From contig NZ_FNAC01000013.1 in NCBI RefSeq assembly GCF_900101705.1, positions 52,385 to 116,384 on the forward strand: 64,000 nucleotides of DNA, in the 5' to 3' direction. Source of the stretch: Algoriphagus faecimaris. GTDB lineage: Bacteria; Bacteroidota; Bacteroidia; Cytophagales; Cyclobacteriaceae. The position numbers and the translations under genes are program-made. Shown here in pieces: positions 1 through 8,677 of this stretch. The notes beneath the pieces are model-generated. The model was not told where the DNA came from. It saw nothing but the letters and a program-made list of their open reading frames with translations, and searched no databases. Position 1 is the first letter of the stretch. The number at the start of each line of letters is the position of its first letter.

Positions 1-2015
1 TGCTGTTCCTGAGTATGCGATACAGTGGACTGCATGGTGAAAATTGATCCTCCTTTGACAAGTACGGGCAAATAATTGAGCGGGGTGTCAAGGTAGATTT
101 CTTGATTACCTGGGTAAAATGAGTCAGAATATAAAAAATACCAGGAGCCCTCAGGAAGGTAAACTTTGGCAATCTCTCGGGTACTCTCCACGGGTGCCAC
201 CATAAAACTATCGCAGAAAAGGTATTGATTCTGATAGGCAGTTTGGTAGATTTTGGGATCTAGGGGGTAATTAATAGCCAAAGAACTAGCTACTGGCAAG
301 CCATCTAAAGAGGCTTTAAAGAATTTAGAATATAAAGTTGGTAATAGCTGATAGCGCAACTTCATGTAATTGCGGGAGATCTCTTCTACTTCCTCTCCAA
401 ATGCCCATGGCTCAGCGTCATTACTATTGATCATGGAGTGTGCCCTGTAAAGTGGTGCAAAAGCCCCTATACTCATCCATCTCGCAAAAAGCGACTTACT
501 CGACTCTCCAGCAAAACCGCCAACATCATACCCTGAAAAGGCGACTCCACTGATTCCTAAACTATTGACCAAACGAACGCCTGCAAGCATATGCTCTTCA
601 CTAGCCACATTATCCCCTGTCCAGGCTGCCGCATGACGTTGTATGCCTGCAAAACCGGATCTTGTGAGTACAAATGGTCTTTTGTCTTTATTGTTTATGA
701 CAGCTCCCTCTTGGGCGCTTCTGGCCATCTGCATACCATAGATGTTACGCGCTTTGCGATGGGACACTTTTTCACCTTCGTAGGAAAATTCTAATAGATT
801 GGGAGTAAACTGTCCCCAAGAGGCCGGCTCATTCATATCTGTCCAGAAACCATCCACTCCTGCCTCTGTGTAGTACGCCATCTTTTCTGCCCACCAAGCT
901 CGTGTTTTTTCGGCTGTAAAATCAGGAAACGCACACCATCCCGGCCAAACTTGCCCTTGGTACTCTTCACCGTCAGGATATTTCACAAATAAACCCTTCT
1001 TTTTTCCCTCTGAGTAGGGGAGGTAATCGGATTTGGCTTTGATACCTGGATCCATTATGACTACCACTTTGAATCCTTTTGCCTTAAGTTCCGCTATCAT
1101 TCGCTTTGGGTCAGGAAATTTTTTTCCGTCGAAGGTAAAAACCTTATATTCCTCCATATGGTGAATATCCAAATAAATCACATCTGCAGGCATATCCTTA
1201 TCCCTGAAGGTTTTGGCAAGTGTGATCACTTCAGAATCTGGATAGTAGCTATAGCGACACTGCTGAAATCCCAACGACCAAAGCGGTGGGAGCTCCATTC
1301 TTCCCGTCAGTTTGGTGTAGCTTGAGATGATTTTGGGGATTGTATTTTCATAAATGAAAAAATAACTCATATCTCCGTCCTCAGCCGAAAAATAAATAAA
1401 CCTATTGGTGCTAGCCCCAAAATTAAACACCGTTTTGTGTGTGTTGTCAAGATAGATTCCATAAGCTCCTTTTTGGTGGATTCCTATATAAAAAGGAATA
1501 CTCATATAAAGCGGGTCATCATTCACTCCGTAAGCGAAATAGTCGGTGTTCCAATTAGTGTAAGCACTTCCCGCCCGGTTGAGGTTGCCTGTTTTTTCTC
1601 CAAGTCCTATGAATTTTTCTTCAGGCTGAACTTTCTTGTAGCAGCTAACCTCAGTCCCAATCCAGGCAATGCCTAAACTATCGTCCTCATTAAGTAAATT
1701 ACCTTCGAGGTCTAAAAAGCGAATCTGGAAACTTGAAAGTATAAGTTCGGCTTTTATCTTGCCCGTGATAAGCTGTATCTTTTTTGAGTCGCTTTTTACT
1801 GAAAAAGTCACAAACTCCGGAGACTCGATTACTGAGTAGGGATTAATTTCAAATTCCTCAAATCGACTTGCTTGTACTTTTATTTTACCTGCCTCGAAAA
1901 CAGTAATCTTAAAGTAGCCCAAAGCAGTGCTTCCTTTGATCCCTTGATCAAATTGCTCCCAATTGATAACTTTTCCTATTCCCAAATGGGTAGCTGAAGA
2001 TTTTTGATGAGTCAT
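1..2015 (-). CDS. GH31 family alpha-glucosidase (3' end outside window)
   Basis: Reading leftwards from an ATG at 2015 the frame stays open to the window edge, giving about 671 residues. The family is usually some 700-820 residues, so only the C-terminal part is missing. The GH31 nucleophile motif WTDMNEPASWGQ is visible with the catalytic Asp near residue 393, followed by FSGYDVGGFAGESS and RWMSIGAFAPLYRAHS, conserved blocks of the family's (beta/alpha)8 barrel. GH31 enzymes release alpha-glucose from the non-reducing end of maltodextrins or related alpha-glucosides. I see no signal peptide at MTHQKSSATHLG, so it is probably cytoplasmic, acting on imported oligosaccharides. It lies downstream of, and on the same strand as, the lacI-type gene, with a LacI-like site at 2175-2190 in its leader. 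Exact substrate (maltose, isomaltose) is not readable. Confidence 0.9.
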   Translation of the reverse strand, partial: MTHQKSSATHLGIGKVINWEQFDQGIKGSTALGYFKITVFEAGKIKVQASRFEEFEINPYSVIESPEFVTFSVKSDSKKIQLITGKIKAELILSSFQIRFLDLEGNLLNEDDSLGIAWIGTEVSCYKKVQPEEKFIGLGEKTGNLNRAGSAYTNWNTDYFAYGVNDDPLYMSIPFYIGIHQKGAYGIYLDNTHKTVFNFGASTNRFIYFSAEDGDMSYFFIYENTIPKIISSYTKLTGRMELPPLWSLGFQQCRYSYYPDSEVITLAKTFRDKDMPADVIYLDIHHMEEYKVFTFDGKKFPDPKRMIAELKAKGFKVVVIMDPGIKAKSDYLPYSEGKKKGLFVKYPDGEEYQGQVWPGWCAFPDFTAEKTRAWWAEKMAYYTEAGVDGFWTDMNEPASWGQFTPNLLEFSYEGEKVSHRKARNIYGMQMARSAQEGAVINNKDKRPFVLTRSGFAGIQRHAAAWTGDNVASEEHMLAGVRLVNSLGISGVAFSGYDVGGFAGESSKSLFARWMSIGAFAPLYRAHSMINSNDAEPWAFGEEVEEISRNYMKLRYQLLPTLYSKFFKASLDGLPVASSLAINYPLDPKIYQTAYQNQYLFCDSFMVAPVESTREIAKVYLPEGSWYFLYSDSFYPGNQEIYLDTPLNYLPVLVKGGSIFTMQSTVSHTQEQ

Positions 2016-2174
2016 ATTTGATATTCTATTTCTTTCCCTAAAGTGAAACAGTTTAATGCTGGATCGCTAATTTAGAAACGATTATTAAACCTAAAAATCA
2101 TCCTTATGTATAGTAGAAGCTGGTTTTTCGTGTAATTAAAGATATAATATTGCCTGAGATAAGAATTTAGCGCT

Positions 2175-2190
2175 ATTCAATCGATTGCAC
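2175..2190. promoter_or_regulatory. LacI-family operator-like palindrome upstream of GH31 gene
   Basis: ATTCAATCGATTGCAC contains the perfect 10-bp palindrome CAATCGATTG centred on a CG step, the usual symmetry of LacI/GalR operators. It shares the core CAATCG(A/T)TTG with the site at 3400-3415 on the other side of the regulator gene. The role (autoregulatory cluster control) is inferred. Confidence 0.5.
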
Positions 2191-2217
2191 CTTTTTTTGA
2201 AAAAAACGAAAAAAAAA

Positions 2218-3255
2218 TCAGGAATGAGATCGAACAGAAGACTTTCTTATCAAAAGTTCTGTATCCAAGGTTACGGGAAGGTTGATTTTTTCGGGATCAA
2301 CCTTTTTTTCAATGATATCAAGAAGTATTTCAGTGGCCTTAGCACCCATGTTAAATCCGGGTTGAGCCACAGAAGAAAGACTGGGGTCGATCATAGAGCA
2401 AAATTGCCAATTGCTAAAACCGACAATTCCTACCTCCTCGGGCACTTTCATTCCTAAAGCTTTACAAGCTAGCATAGCACCTACAGCGGCCATGTCATTA
2501 TTGGCAAAAAATGCGTCGGGCTTTACGCTAGATTTTTCATAAAGTTCCCGCGTGATTTTCTGACTCTCATCGTCAGTACCTATGGGGCATTCTACGATCA
2601 TTTTGGGGTCTATACTTATCCCATGGTTCGTTAATGCATCTCTGTAGCCCCTTTCTCTTTCCTGACTGATAGTGAGATTTCTGGGCCCAGCCAAATGAGC
2701 AATTCGCTGGTAACCCTGTTGTATCAGGTGGGTGACGGCGTCATAGGCCCCTTGGTAATCATCGACCATAACATTGATGGCTTTTGGGATATCAGGTACA
2801 CGGTCAAAAAAAACAATGGGGTAACCTTGATCAAGCAGTTTTGAGAAATGTTCAAAATCTGTAGTTTCCTTGGAATAACTCACCAAGAATCCATCAATCT
2901 GATTGGATAGCATGGTTTCTATACTGGATTTTTCTCGAGTCAGTTTTTCGTTTGTTTGCGTGAGAATGACATTATATCCACGAGAATAAGCCACCTCTTC
3001 GATTCCGCTGATCACTGTCGAAAAGAAAAAATGTACCACTTCGGGGATAATTACCCCAATAGTGAATGAGCGGCTTTTGCGTAAAGAAAGTGCGATGGCA
3101 TTGGGACGGTAATTTAACTTTTCGGCCACTTCTTTTACCTTTCGCTTGGTCTCGTCCGAAATCCCAGGGTAGTCTTTTAAGGCCCTAGAAACAGTGGATG
3201 AAGAAACATTGAGCTCTCGGGCAATATCTTTGATTGTGGCTTGACCTATTTTCAT
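2218..3255 (-). CDS. LacI/GalR-family transcriptional regulator
   Basis: The 345-residue protein has the canonical N-terminal helix-turn-helix (ATIKDIARELNVSSSTVSRA, residues 6-25), a hinge with YRPNAIALSLRKSRS, and a periplasmic-binding-protein-like sensor domain from about residue 60 (IGVIIPE, then FFDRVPD, FANNDMAAVGAM, GIVGFSN). Such regulators bind a sugar or sugar phosphate and control a neighbouring catabolic cluster. It sits between the GH31 gene (same strand) and the susE-amylase-aldolase genes (opposite strand), and LacI-like palindromes are found on both sides, so the alpha-glucan genes are its likely targets. The effector (maltose, glucose or a glycolytic phosphate) and the sign of regulation cannot be read. 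Confidence 0.92.
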   Translation of the reverse strand: MKIGQATIKDIARELNVSSSTVSRALKDYPGISDETKRKVKEVAEKLNYRPNAIALSLRKSRSFTIGVIIPEVVHFFFSTVISGIEEVAYSRGYNVILTQTNEKLTREKSSIETMLSNQIDGFLVSYSKETTDFEHFSKLLDQGYPIVFFDRVPDIPKAINVMVDDYQGAYDAVTHLIQQGYQRIAHLAGPRNLTISQERERGYRDALTNHGISIDPKMIVECPIGTDDESQKITRELYEKSSVKPDAFFANNDMAAVGAMLACKALGMKVPEEVGIVGFSNWQFCSMIDPSLSSVAQPGFNMGAKATEILLDIIEKKVDPEKINLPVTLDTELLIRKSSVRSHS

Positions 3256-3599
3256 AAAATTATATTATTCCGAGAATTCAATTTTCAAGATGTTGAACTA
3301 GTGAAAAACGAGTTTCCAAGATAGTTTTTTATCGAGAATCCTAAAATATAGATTTCGTTTCATTTCAGCCAAATTTTTTTTACGTAAATGCAAACGTCAA
3401 CGCAATCGTTTGCAATAAAAAATTAGTCATTTTTTTAACTAGGGCTATTGAGAATTTAATTTTTGATAGATATACTTCTTTTCGGATTTCTTGAAAAGTA
3501 AGACGATTCCCTACTGCTGAGTGATTTTCACAGATTGATAAACAGTAGGGTATTGGACAAAAACAAGAAAACGGTTTTTATCAATTAACAAAAAATATT
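3256..3599. other. Divergent intergenic regulatory region (lacI / susE)
   Basis: 344 AT-rich bases between divergent genes. They hold a LacI-type operator (3400-3415) that forms the right half of a larger inverted repeat (3389-3414), and a possible leader hairpin with perfect 8-bp arms (3509-3516 and 3543-3550) just ahead of the SusE-like gene. I see no convincing open frame and no exact TAnnTTTG -7 box. Confidence 0.6.
3400..3415. promoter_or_regulatory. LacI-type operator between lacI and susE-like gene
   Basis: ACGCAATCGTTTGCAA has the central CG and GCAA/TTGC half-sites of LacI/PurR-type operators. A second TGCAAACG at 3389-3396 makes a perfect inverted repeat with CGTTTGCA at 3407-3414 (10-nt spacer). 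Position between the regulator and its likely target operon supports the call; occupancy is inferred. Confidence 0.65.
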
Positions 3600-4640
3600 A
3601 TGAAAGTAACTCGAAAACTAGTGTGGTTAGCGGCTTTAGTCCCGGCCATTTGGGCATGTGAAAACTATGAAATGCCCCCAGTCGTGCCTCAAACTGGCGC
3701 TTCCCTGAGTAGCCCAACTAATGGAACTGCTTTGGTTTTAACCAATGAGGGTGCTGAGGACCTGATTGAGTTTCAGGTAACCGCTGCAGATTTTGGAATG
3801 CAGGGAACGGTAACATATGCTTTAGAAATGGACCTTGCTGGAGCCAATTTCAGTGATCCAGTTGAGCTAGGCTCATCTCCCTCTAACATTATCGAAGTAG
3901 TAGCACAAGAAATCAACGAAGAACTGATAGGTAAGGGAGCCAGTCCAGATGTGGCATCAGAGGTAGAGTTTCGAGTAAAATCAAGCATCAATCAGCCCCT
4001 CTCTCCAATTTACGGAGATGTGGTGACGCTATCAGTAACTCCTTTTAGCACGCTTGTAGAGTACCCTGTATTATATTTGCCGGGTGACTACCAAGGATGG
4101 AATCCGGGGAATGAGGCTACGACCTTGAAGTCTGTCAATTTCGATGATACCTATGAGGGTTTTGTGCATATTTTACCGGGTGGTACAGGTGAGTTTAAAG
4201 TCTCAGAAACTAATGAATGGGTAGATGGGAGAAATTATGGTGATAACGACGCGGACGGAGATCTCGATGCGGATGGCGCCAATATCAAAGTGACAGAATT
4301 CGGTACTTTTTTTATGACTGTTGACTTAGCGGCTAAAACTTACAGCCTAAGCGATCCTTTGTATTGGGGAATTATAGGTGATGCTACTCCAGGAGGATGG
4401 GATTCGGAAACAAAGTTGCAGTTTGACAGAGATCAAAACGTACTCACCATCACAGAAGATCTGACTGCAGGGGAAATGAAGTTCAGAGCTAATCAGGATT
4501 GGGCGTTTAATTACGGTGGTGCTAATGGAGAGCTCACTGCTGATGGGGCTAATATCGCAGTGGAGGAAGATGGTAACTATACTATTACTTTGAATTTTAC
4601 CGAGCCGGGAGCTGTATCCTATACAATCACCAAGAATTAA
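3600..4640 (+). CDS. SusE/SusF-type outer-membrane starch-binding lipoprotein
   Basis: 346 residues with a lipoprotein signal (LAALVPAIWAC, lipidated Cys20 followed by an acidic stretch ENYE that resembles surface-export signals of Bacteroidota). Residues about 21-140 resemble the SusE N-terminal Ig-like domain. They are followed by two related starch-binding modules, one around YLPGDYQGWNPGNEA (about 158-250) and one around YWGIIGDATPGGWDSETKL (about 258-346). SusE/F proteins hold alpha-glucans at the cell surface and assist a SusC/SusD importer. Here the gene follows the regulator directly with no susC or susD beside it, which is unusual. The downstream neighbours are a secreted amylase and an aldolase. 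The family call is firm; the glycan is inferred from context. Confidence 0.88.
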   Translation: MKVTRKLVWLAALVPAIWACENYEMPPVVPQTGASLSSPTNGTALVLTNEGAEDLIEFQVTAADFGMQGTVTYALEMDLAGANFSDPVELGSSPSNIIEVVAQEINEELIGKGASPDVASEVEFRVKSSINQPLSPIYGDVVTLSVTPFSTLVEYPVLYLPGDYQGWNPGNEATTLKSVNFDDTYEGFVHILPGGTGEFKVSETNEWVDGRNYGDNDADGDLDADGANIKVTEFGTFFMTVDLAAKTYSLSDPLYWGIIGDATPGGWDSETKLQFDRDQNVLTITEDLTAGEMKFRANQDWAFNYGGANGELTADGANIAVEEDGNYTITLNFTEPGAVSYTITKN

Positions 4641-4673
4641 TCTGATTATCAGATATTTCGACTAATTTTAAAA

Positions 4674-4709
4674 GACCGGTTTTGGAACTGAATGTTTTTA
4701 AAACCGGTC
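4674..4709 (+). promoter_or_regulatory. Intercistronic hairpin between susE-like gene and amylase
   Basis: GACCGGTTTT (4674-4683) and AAAACCGGTC (4700-4709) form a perfect 10-bp stem with a 16-nt loop. No T-run follows the stem, so it looks more like an mRNA processing or stability element, or an attenuator, than a simple terminator. It ends 4 nt before the ATG at 4714 and so argues for the downstream ATG at 4732. Confidence 0.6.
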
Positions 4710-4731
4710 ATTCATGCTTAATTTGACCTTA

Positions 4732-7530
4732 ATGAAAAACATCCTGTTTCTGTCTAAAATAATTTTTGGGCTGTTTTTGAGTTTTCCACTTTTAGCTCAG
4801 GTAAGTACTGAGCCTACGATTCCCAATGCTTCTGAGTCGATCAAAATTACCTATGATGCCTCTCTAGGGACTACTGGGCTTGAGGACTGCAATTGTGATG
4901 TTTACATTCATATCGGAGCCGTCACCGAAGGCCCAAATTCAACTACCTGGTCCATTGTGCCATTTGATTGGGGGCAGGATATCCCTGAGGCAAAAATGAG
5001 CAAAGTAGCGGGTGAGGATAATCTTTACACATTTGAACTCATTCCTAATGAGTTTTTTGATAATCCAAGTGGGCAAACCATTTACCGATTGGGAATGGTA
5101 TTCAGAAATGTGGATGGGTCTCGAGAGGGGAAAACTTCAGCGAATGCCGATTTTTTTGTGGATTTGGCGCAAGGTTTTGCCGTGCAGTTCACAGAGCCTC
5201 GAGGAACAAGGCTTTCTCTTGAAGTAGGTGAAATGTTTAGGGTAAAGGCAGAAGCCTCGAGAGAGGCAATGATCAAGTTTGAACTGCAAGGGGAGCCTGT
5301 CAAATCTGCCTCAGGAGTGAAAGAATTATTTTATGATTTTGAAGCCAAAGAGGCGGGTACCTATACGTTGACGGCCATCGCAGAATCTGGAGATGAAACA
5401 GATTCTCAAAGTTTGCAGATTGTGGTTTTTGGAGCATCGGAGGTGGCCGAACTACCAAATGAGGCTCGTCTTGGAATTAATTATTTGTCAGACACGGAGG
5501 TGCTCTTAGCACTGTTGGCGCCAAATAAAAAACTGGCACATGTGATTGGTGATTTTAATGATTGGCAGATTTTACCAGAATATCAAATGAAAAGAACTCC
5601 TGATGGGGAGATTTTTTGGCTGAGGATTGATGGGTTAACCCCAAAGCAGGAGTACATTTTCCAATACTTAGTGGATGCAAGCATAAGAATTGGGGATCCC
5701 TATGCGGATAAGACTTCTGACCCTTTCCATGATCAAGAAATTATTCAAGATGGTAGATATCCTGGGCTGAAAGCCTTTCCCTCCGGGAAAACAGAATTTC
5801 AAGCTACCTATTTACAAACAGCACAAGATCCATTCGAATGGAAAAATATTGATTATCATAAACCAGCACCGGAAGAATTGGTCGTTTATGAACTGTTAGT
5901 CCGCGATTTTGATGAAAAAAGAACCTATCAGGCAGTAATAGATCGCTTGGATTATCTACAAGAATTAGGTGTCAATGCCATCGAATTAATGCCGGTGGGG
6001 GAGTTTGAGGGTAATTTATCTTGGGGTTATAATCCTTCATTCTTCTTTGCTCCTGATAAGTACTACGGAACAAAAAACGATTTGAAAAGGCTCATCGACG
6101 AGGCTCACGGAAGAGGCATAGTGGTGATTTTGGATATGGTGCTCAATCACGCCTTTGGTCAAAATCCTATGGTCAGGCTCTATAACGATGGAGATTATGG
6201 TGCACCTACTGAGGACAATCCTTGGTTTAACCGTGTAGCTAAGCACCCTTTCAATGTGGGCTATGATTTTAACCACGAGAGTGATTATACTAGAGACTTC
6301 GTGGACTCGGTAAATAATTATTGGTTGACAGAATATAAAATAGACGGTTTCCGGTTTGATCTATCCAAAGGTTTTACGCAGGTGAATTCAGGTGATAATG
6401 TGAATTTTTGGTCACAATATGACCCGAGTAGAGTTCAAATCTGGAAGCATATTTACGACCGTATCAAGACCAACCATCCGGAGGCTTATGTGATTTTGGA
6501 GCATCTCTCAGCCAATGATGAAGAAAAAGAGCTTGCGGATTATGGGATGATGTTTTGGGGGAATATGAATAGCGATTTCCGAGAAATGGCCAAAGGGGAA
6601 AATCGGGATTTCAATTGGGCTTACCATGGGTCTCGAGGATGGCAAAATCCCAATTTGGTCGCTTATCAGGAATCCCACGATGAAGAGCGGGTGATGTGGG
6701 AATCGCTTAATTTTGGAAGAACATCTCCTGTAAACATTCGTCAACTGGAAAATGCTGTCAACAGAAATCAACTATTGACCGCTTTCTATTTTGGAATACC
6801 CGGTCCTAAAATGATCTGGCAGTTTGGTGAATTTGGTTATGATGAAGAGTTGAATAATGATAGACTTGGGATCAAACCTACTCGATGGGAGTATTTGCAA
6901 AATCCTCAGAGAAACCGGCTTTTCAGACTTTATCAAGAGATGATTAAGCTCAAGAAGTCCCATCAAGTATTTACTAATCCAGAGAAGGTCACCCTAAATC
7001 TCAGTGCTGCTATAAAATCAATAGTTTTAGAACATTCGGACTTGGATATAGTGCTGTTTGGTAATTTTGGATTGGGAAATGCAGGAAATGTTCCAGTTTC
7101 TTTCCCATCTACCGGGATCTGGTATAATTATTTTACGGGTGAAGAATTGACCTTGACCAATACTACGGTTGACTTCAATTTAAGACCTTCCGAATTCTAT
7201 TTATTTACGAGTGAGCTACTTCCAACTCCAGACTCTGGGATTTTGCAGGAAGACTTTGTCACTTCTATTCCCATTGAACCCTTCGATGATTCTTCATTCT
7301 CAGTTTATCCTAACCCGAGCACAGGCAAGCTTTATGTCCAATTACCTGAGGGAATGAAGGAAACAAACTTTAGGATCATTGATTTGACGGGAAAAGAGAT
7401 CAGAGGAGGGCAATCAAGGCCTGGAAATCAGATTTTAGAATTCGATTTAGGGGATATTAAAGCGGGTCTTTATATCTTTGAAGCGTTTGATAACAGACGA
7501 GTGCTTCATCAGCGCTTTATTAAAAATTAA
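4732..7530 (+). CDS. Secreted GH13 alpha-amylase with T9SS sorting domain
   Basis: About 932 residues from the ATG at 4732, chosen because MKNILFLSKIIFGLFLSFPL is a clean signal peptide and the earlier ATG at 4714 abuts a hairpin. Order of parts: an N-terminal Ig-like region of roughly 230 residues; a CBM48-like module (VIGDFNDWQ); the GH13 barrel (VVYELLVRDF, then ILDMVLNHAFGQNP); and a C-terminal type A T9SS domain (FSVYPNPSTGKLYVQL to the end). Catalytic residues are in place: nucleophile Asp543 in GFRFDLSKG, acid Glu590 in VILEHLS, and Asp650 in ESHDEER. It should hydrolyse alpha-1,4 (possibly 1,6) links outside the cell, released or anchored through type IX secretion. It is cotranscribed with susE and the aldolase by spacing. 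Confidence 0.93.
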   Translation: MKNILFLSKIIFGLFLSFPLLAQVSTEPTIPNASESIKITYDASLGTTGLEDCNCDVYIHIGAVTEGPNSTTWSIVPFDWGQDIPEAKMSKVAGEDNLYTFELIPNEFFDNPSGQTIYRLGMVFRNVDGSREGKTSANADFFVDLAQGFAVQFTEPRGTRLSLEVGEMFRVKAEASREAMIKFELQGEPVKSASGVKELFYDFEAKEAGTYTLTAIAESGDETDSQSLQIVVFGASEVAELPNEARLGINYLSDTEVLLALLAPNKKLAHVIGDFNDWQILPEYQMKRTPDGEIFWLRIDGLTPKQEYIFQYLVDASIRIGDPYADKTSDPFHDQEIIQDGRYPGLKAFPSGKTEFQATYLQTAQDPFEWKNIDYHKPAPEELVVYELLVRDFDEKRTYQAVIDRLDYLQELGVNAIELMPVGEFEGNLSWGYNPSFFFAPDKYYGTKNDLKRLIDEAHGRGIVVILDMVLNHAFGQNPMVRLYNDGDYGAPTEDNPWFNRVAKHPFNVGYDFNHESDYTRDFVDSVNNYWLTEYKIDGFRFDLSKGFTQVNSGDNVNFWSQYDPSRVQIWKHIYDRIKTNHPEAYVILEHLSANDEEKELADYGMMFWGNMNSDFREMAKGENRDFNWAYHGSRGWQNPNLVAYQESHDEERVMWESLNFGRTSPVNIRQLENAVNRNQLLTAFYFGIPGPKMIWQFGEFGYDEELNNDRLGIKPTRWEYLQNPQRNRLFRLYQEMIKLKKSHQVFTNPEKVTLNLSAAIKSIVLEHSDLDIVLFGNFGLGNAGNVPVSFPSTGIWYNYFTGEELTLTNTTVDFNLRPSEFYLFTSELLPTPDSGILQEDFVTSIPIEPFDDSSFSVYPNPSTGKLYVQLPEGMKETNFRIIDLTGKEIRGGQSRPGNQILEFDLGDIKAGLYIFEAFDNRRVLHQRFIKN

Positions 7531-7546
7531 CCAAACCTAATTTAAG

Positions 7547-8608
7547 ATGAAATTTAAACCTGGAGTAAAGTACGGGCAAGAACTCAGAGATCTCTATGCA
7601 TATGCAAAAGAGAATGAATTTGCTATGCCCGCTGTAAATGTGATAGGTACCAATTCTGTGAATGCAGTAATGGAGACAGCCAAAAAAGTAAATTCTCCCG
7701 TAATCATACAGTTCTCCAATGGAGGTGCTCAGTTTTTTGCAGGTAAAGGATTAGCTAATGATAAGCAGCAGGCGAGTGTAGCCGGAGCAGTTTCCGGGGC
7801 TCATCACGTGCACCAAATGGCAGAGGCCTATGGAGTACCTGTTATTTTGCACACGGATCATGCCGCTAAAAAATTGCTTCCTTGGATCGACGGCATGCTA
7901 GAAGCAGGTAAAGCCTATTTTGACACGCATAAGCGTCCGCTTTTCAGCTCTCACATGTTGGATCTTTCTGAGGAGCCTTTGGAAGAAAATGTAGAAATAT
8001 CCTGTAATTATTTTCGTGAGTTTGAAAAACTTCAAATGGCGATTGAAATCGAACTTGGAGTGACCGGCGGAGAAGAAGACGGGGTAGATAATACAGACAT
8101 AGATTCGTCCAAGCTTTACACACAGCCCGAAGAAGTAGCCTATGCTTATGAGCATCTCAAGCAAATCGGAGATTTATTCACAATTGCTGCTGCTTTCGGT
8201 AACGTCCACGGAGTGTATAAGCCTGGTAATGTGAGTTTGAAGCCAATTATTCTGAAAAATTCTCAGGATTACATCAACTCCAAATATGGAACAACCGGCA
8301 AGCCTTTGAATTTTGTATTTCATGGAGGGTCTGGCTCAACTGTAGAGGAAATCAGAGAAGCCAATTCCTATGGCTCCATCAAAATGAATATCGATACCGA
8401 TATGCAGTGGGCTACTTGGGAAGGTATCTTGAATTATTACAAGAAAAACGAAGGTTACCTTCAGACCCAATTGGGTAATCCAGATGGACCTGATAGTCCA
8501 AATAAGAAGTATTACGATCCAAGAGTATGGCTTAGAAAAGGAGAAGAAAACTTCGTGAAAAGACTGGAATTAGCTTTTGATATGCTAAATGCTGTCAATA
8601 AGAATTAA
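7547..8608 (+). CDS. fbaA: Class II fructose-bisphosphate aldolase
   Basis: 353 residues, close to the length of E. coli FbaA (type A of class II). HTDH at residues 102-105 carries the catalytic Asp and a zinc ligand. GNVHGVYKPGNVSLKP and FVFHGGSGST supply further metal and phosphate ligands, and NIDTDMQWATWEG is the typical C-terminal block. The enzyme cleaves fructose 1,6-bisphosphate to dihydroxyacetone phosphate and glyceraldehyde 3-phosphate in the cytoplasm. The gene starts 16 nt after the amylase stop and is followed by a strong terminator, so glycolytic flux is coupled to starch breakdown in one transcript. Identity is firm. Confidence 0.95.
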   Translation: MKFKPGVKYGQELRDLYAYAKENEFAMPAVNVIGTNSVNAVMETAKKVNSPVIIQFSNGGAQFFAGKGLANDKQQASVAGAVSGAHHVHQMAEAYGVPVILHTDHAAKKLLPWIDGMLEAGKAYFDTHKRPLFSSHMLDLSEEPLEENVEISCNYFREFEKLQMAIEIELGVTGGEEDGVDNTDIDSSKLYTQPEEVAYAYEHLKQIGDLFTIAAAFGNVHGVYKPGNVSLKPIILKNSQDYINSKYGTTGKPLNFVFHGGSGSTVEEIREANSYGSIKMNIDTDMQWATWEGILNYYKKNEGYLQTQLGNPDGPDSPNKKYYDPRVWLRKGEENFVKRLELAFDMLNAVNKN

Positions 8609-8630
8609 TCAAAAGCCGATTAGTTAGTAC

Positions 8631-8662
8631 AAAAAAGTCACTTTAATCGAGTGACTTTTTTT
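8631..8662 (+). terminator. Rho-independent terminator after aldolase
   Basis: AAAAAAGTCACT / AGTGACTTTTTTT around a 7-nt loop. It ends the susE-amylase-fba unit and covers an ATG at 8651, which therefore cannot be the start of the next gene. Confidence 0.85.
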
Positions 8663-8677
8663 CTTGAAGACACCAAA

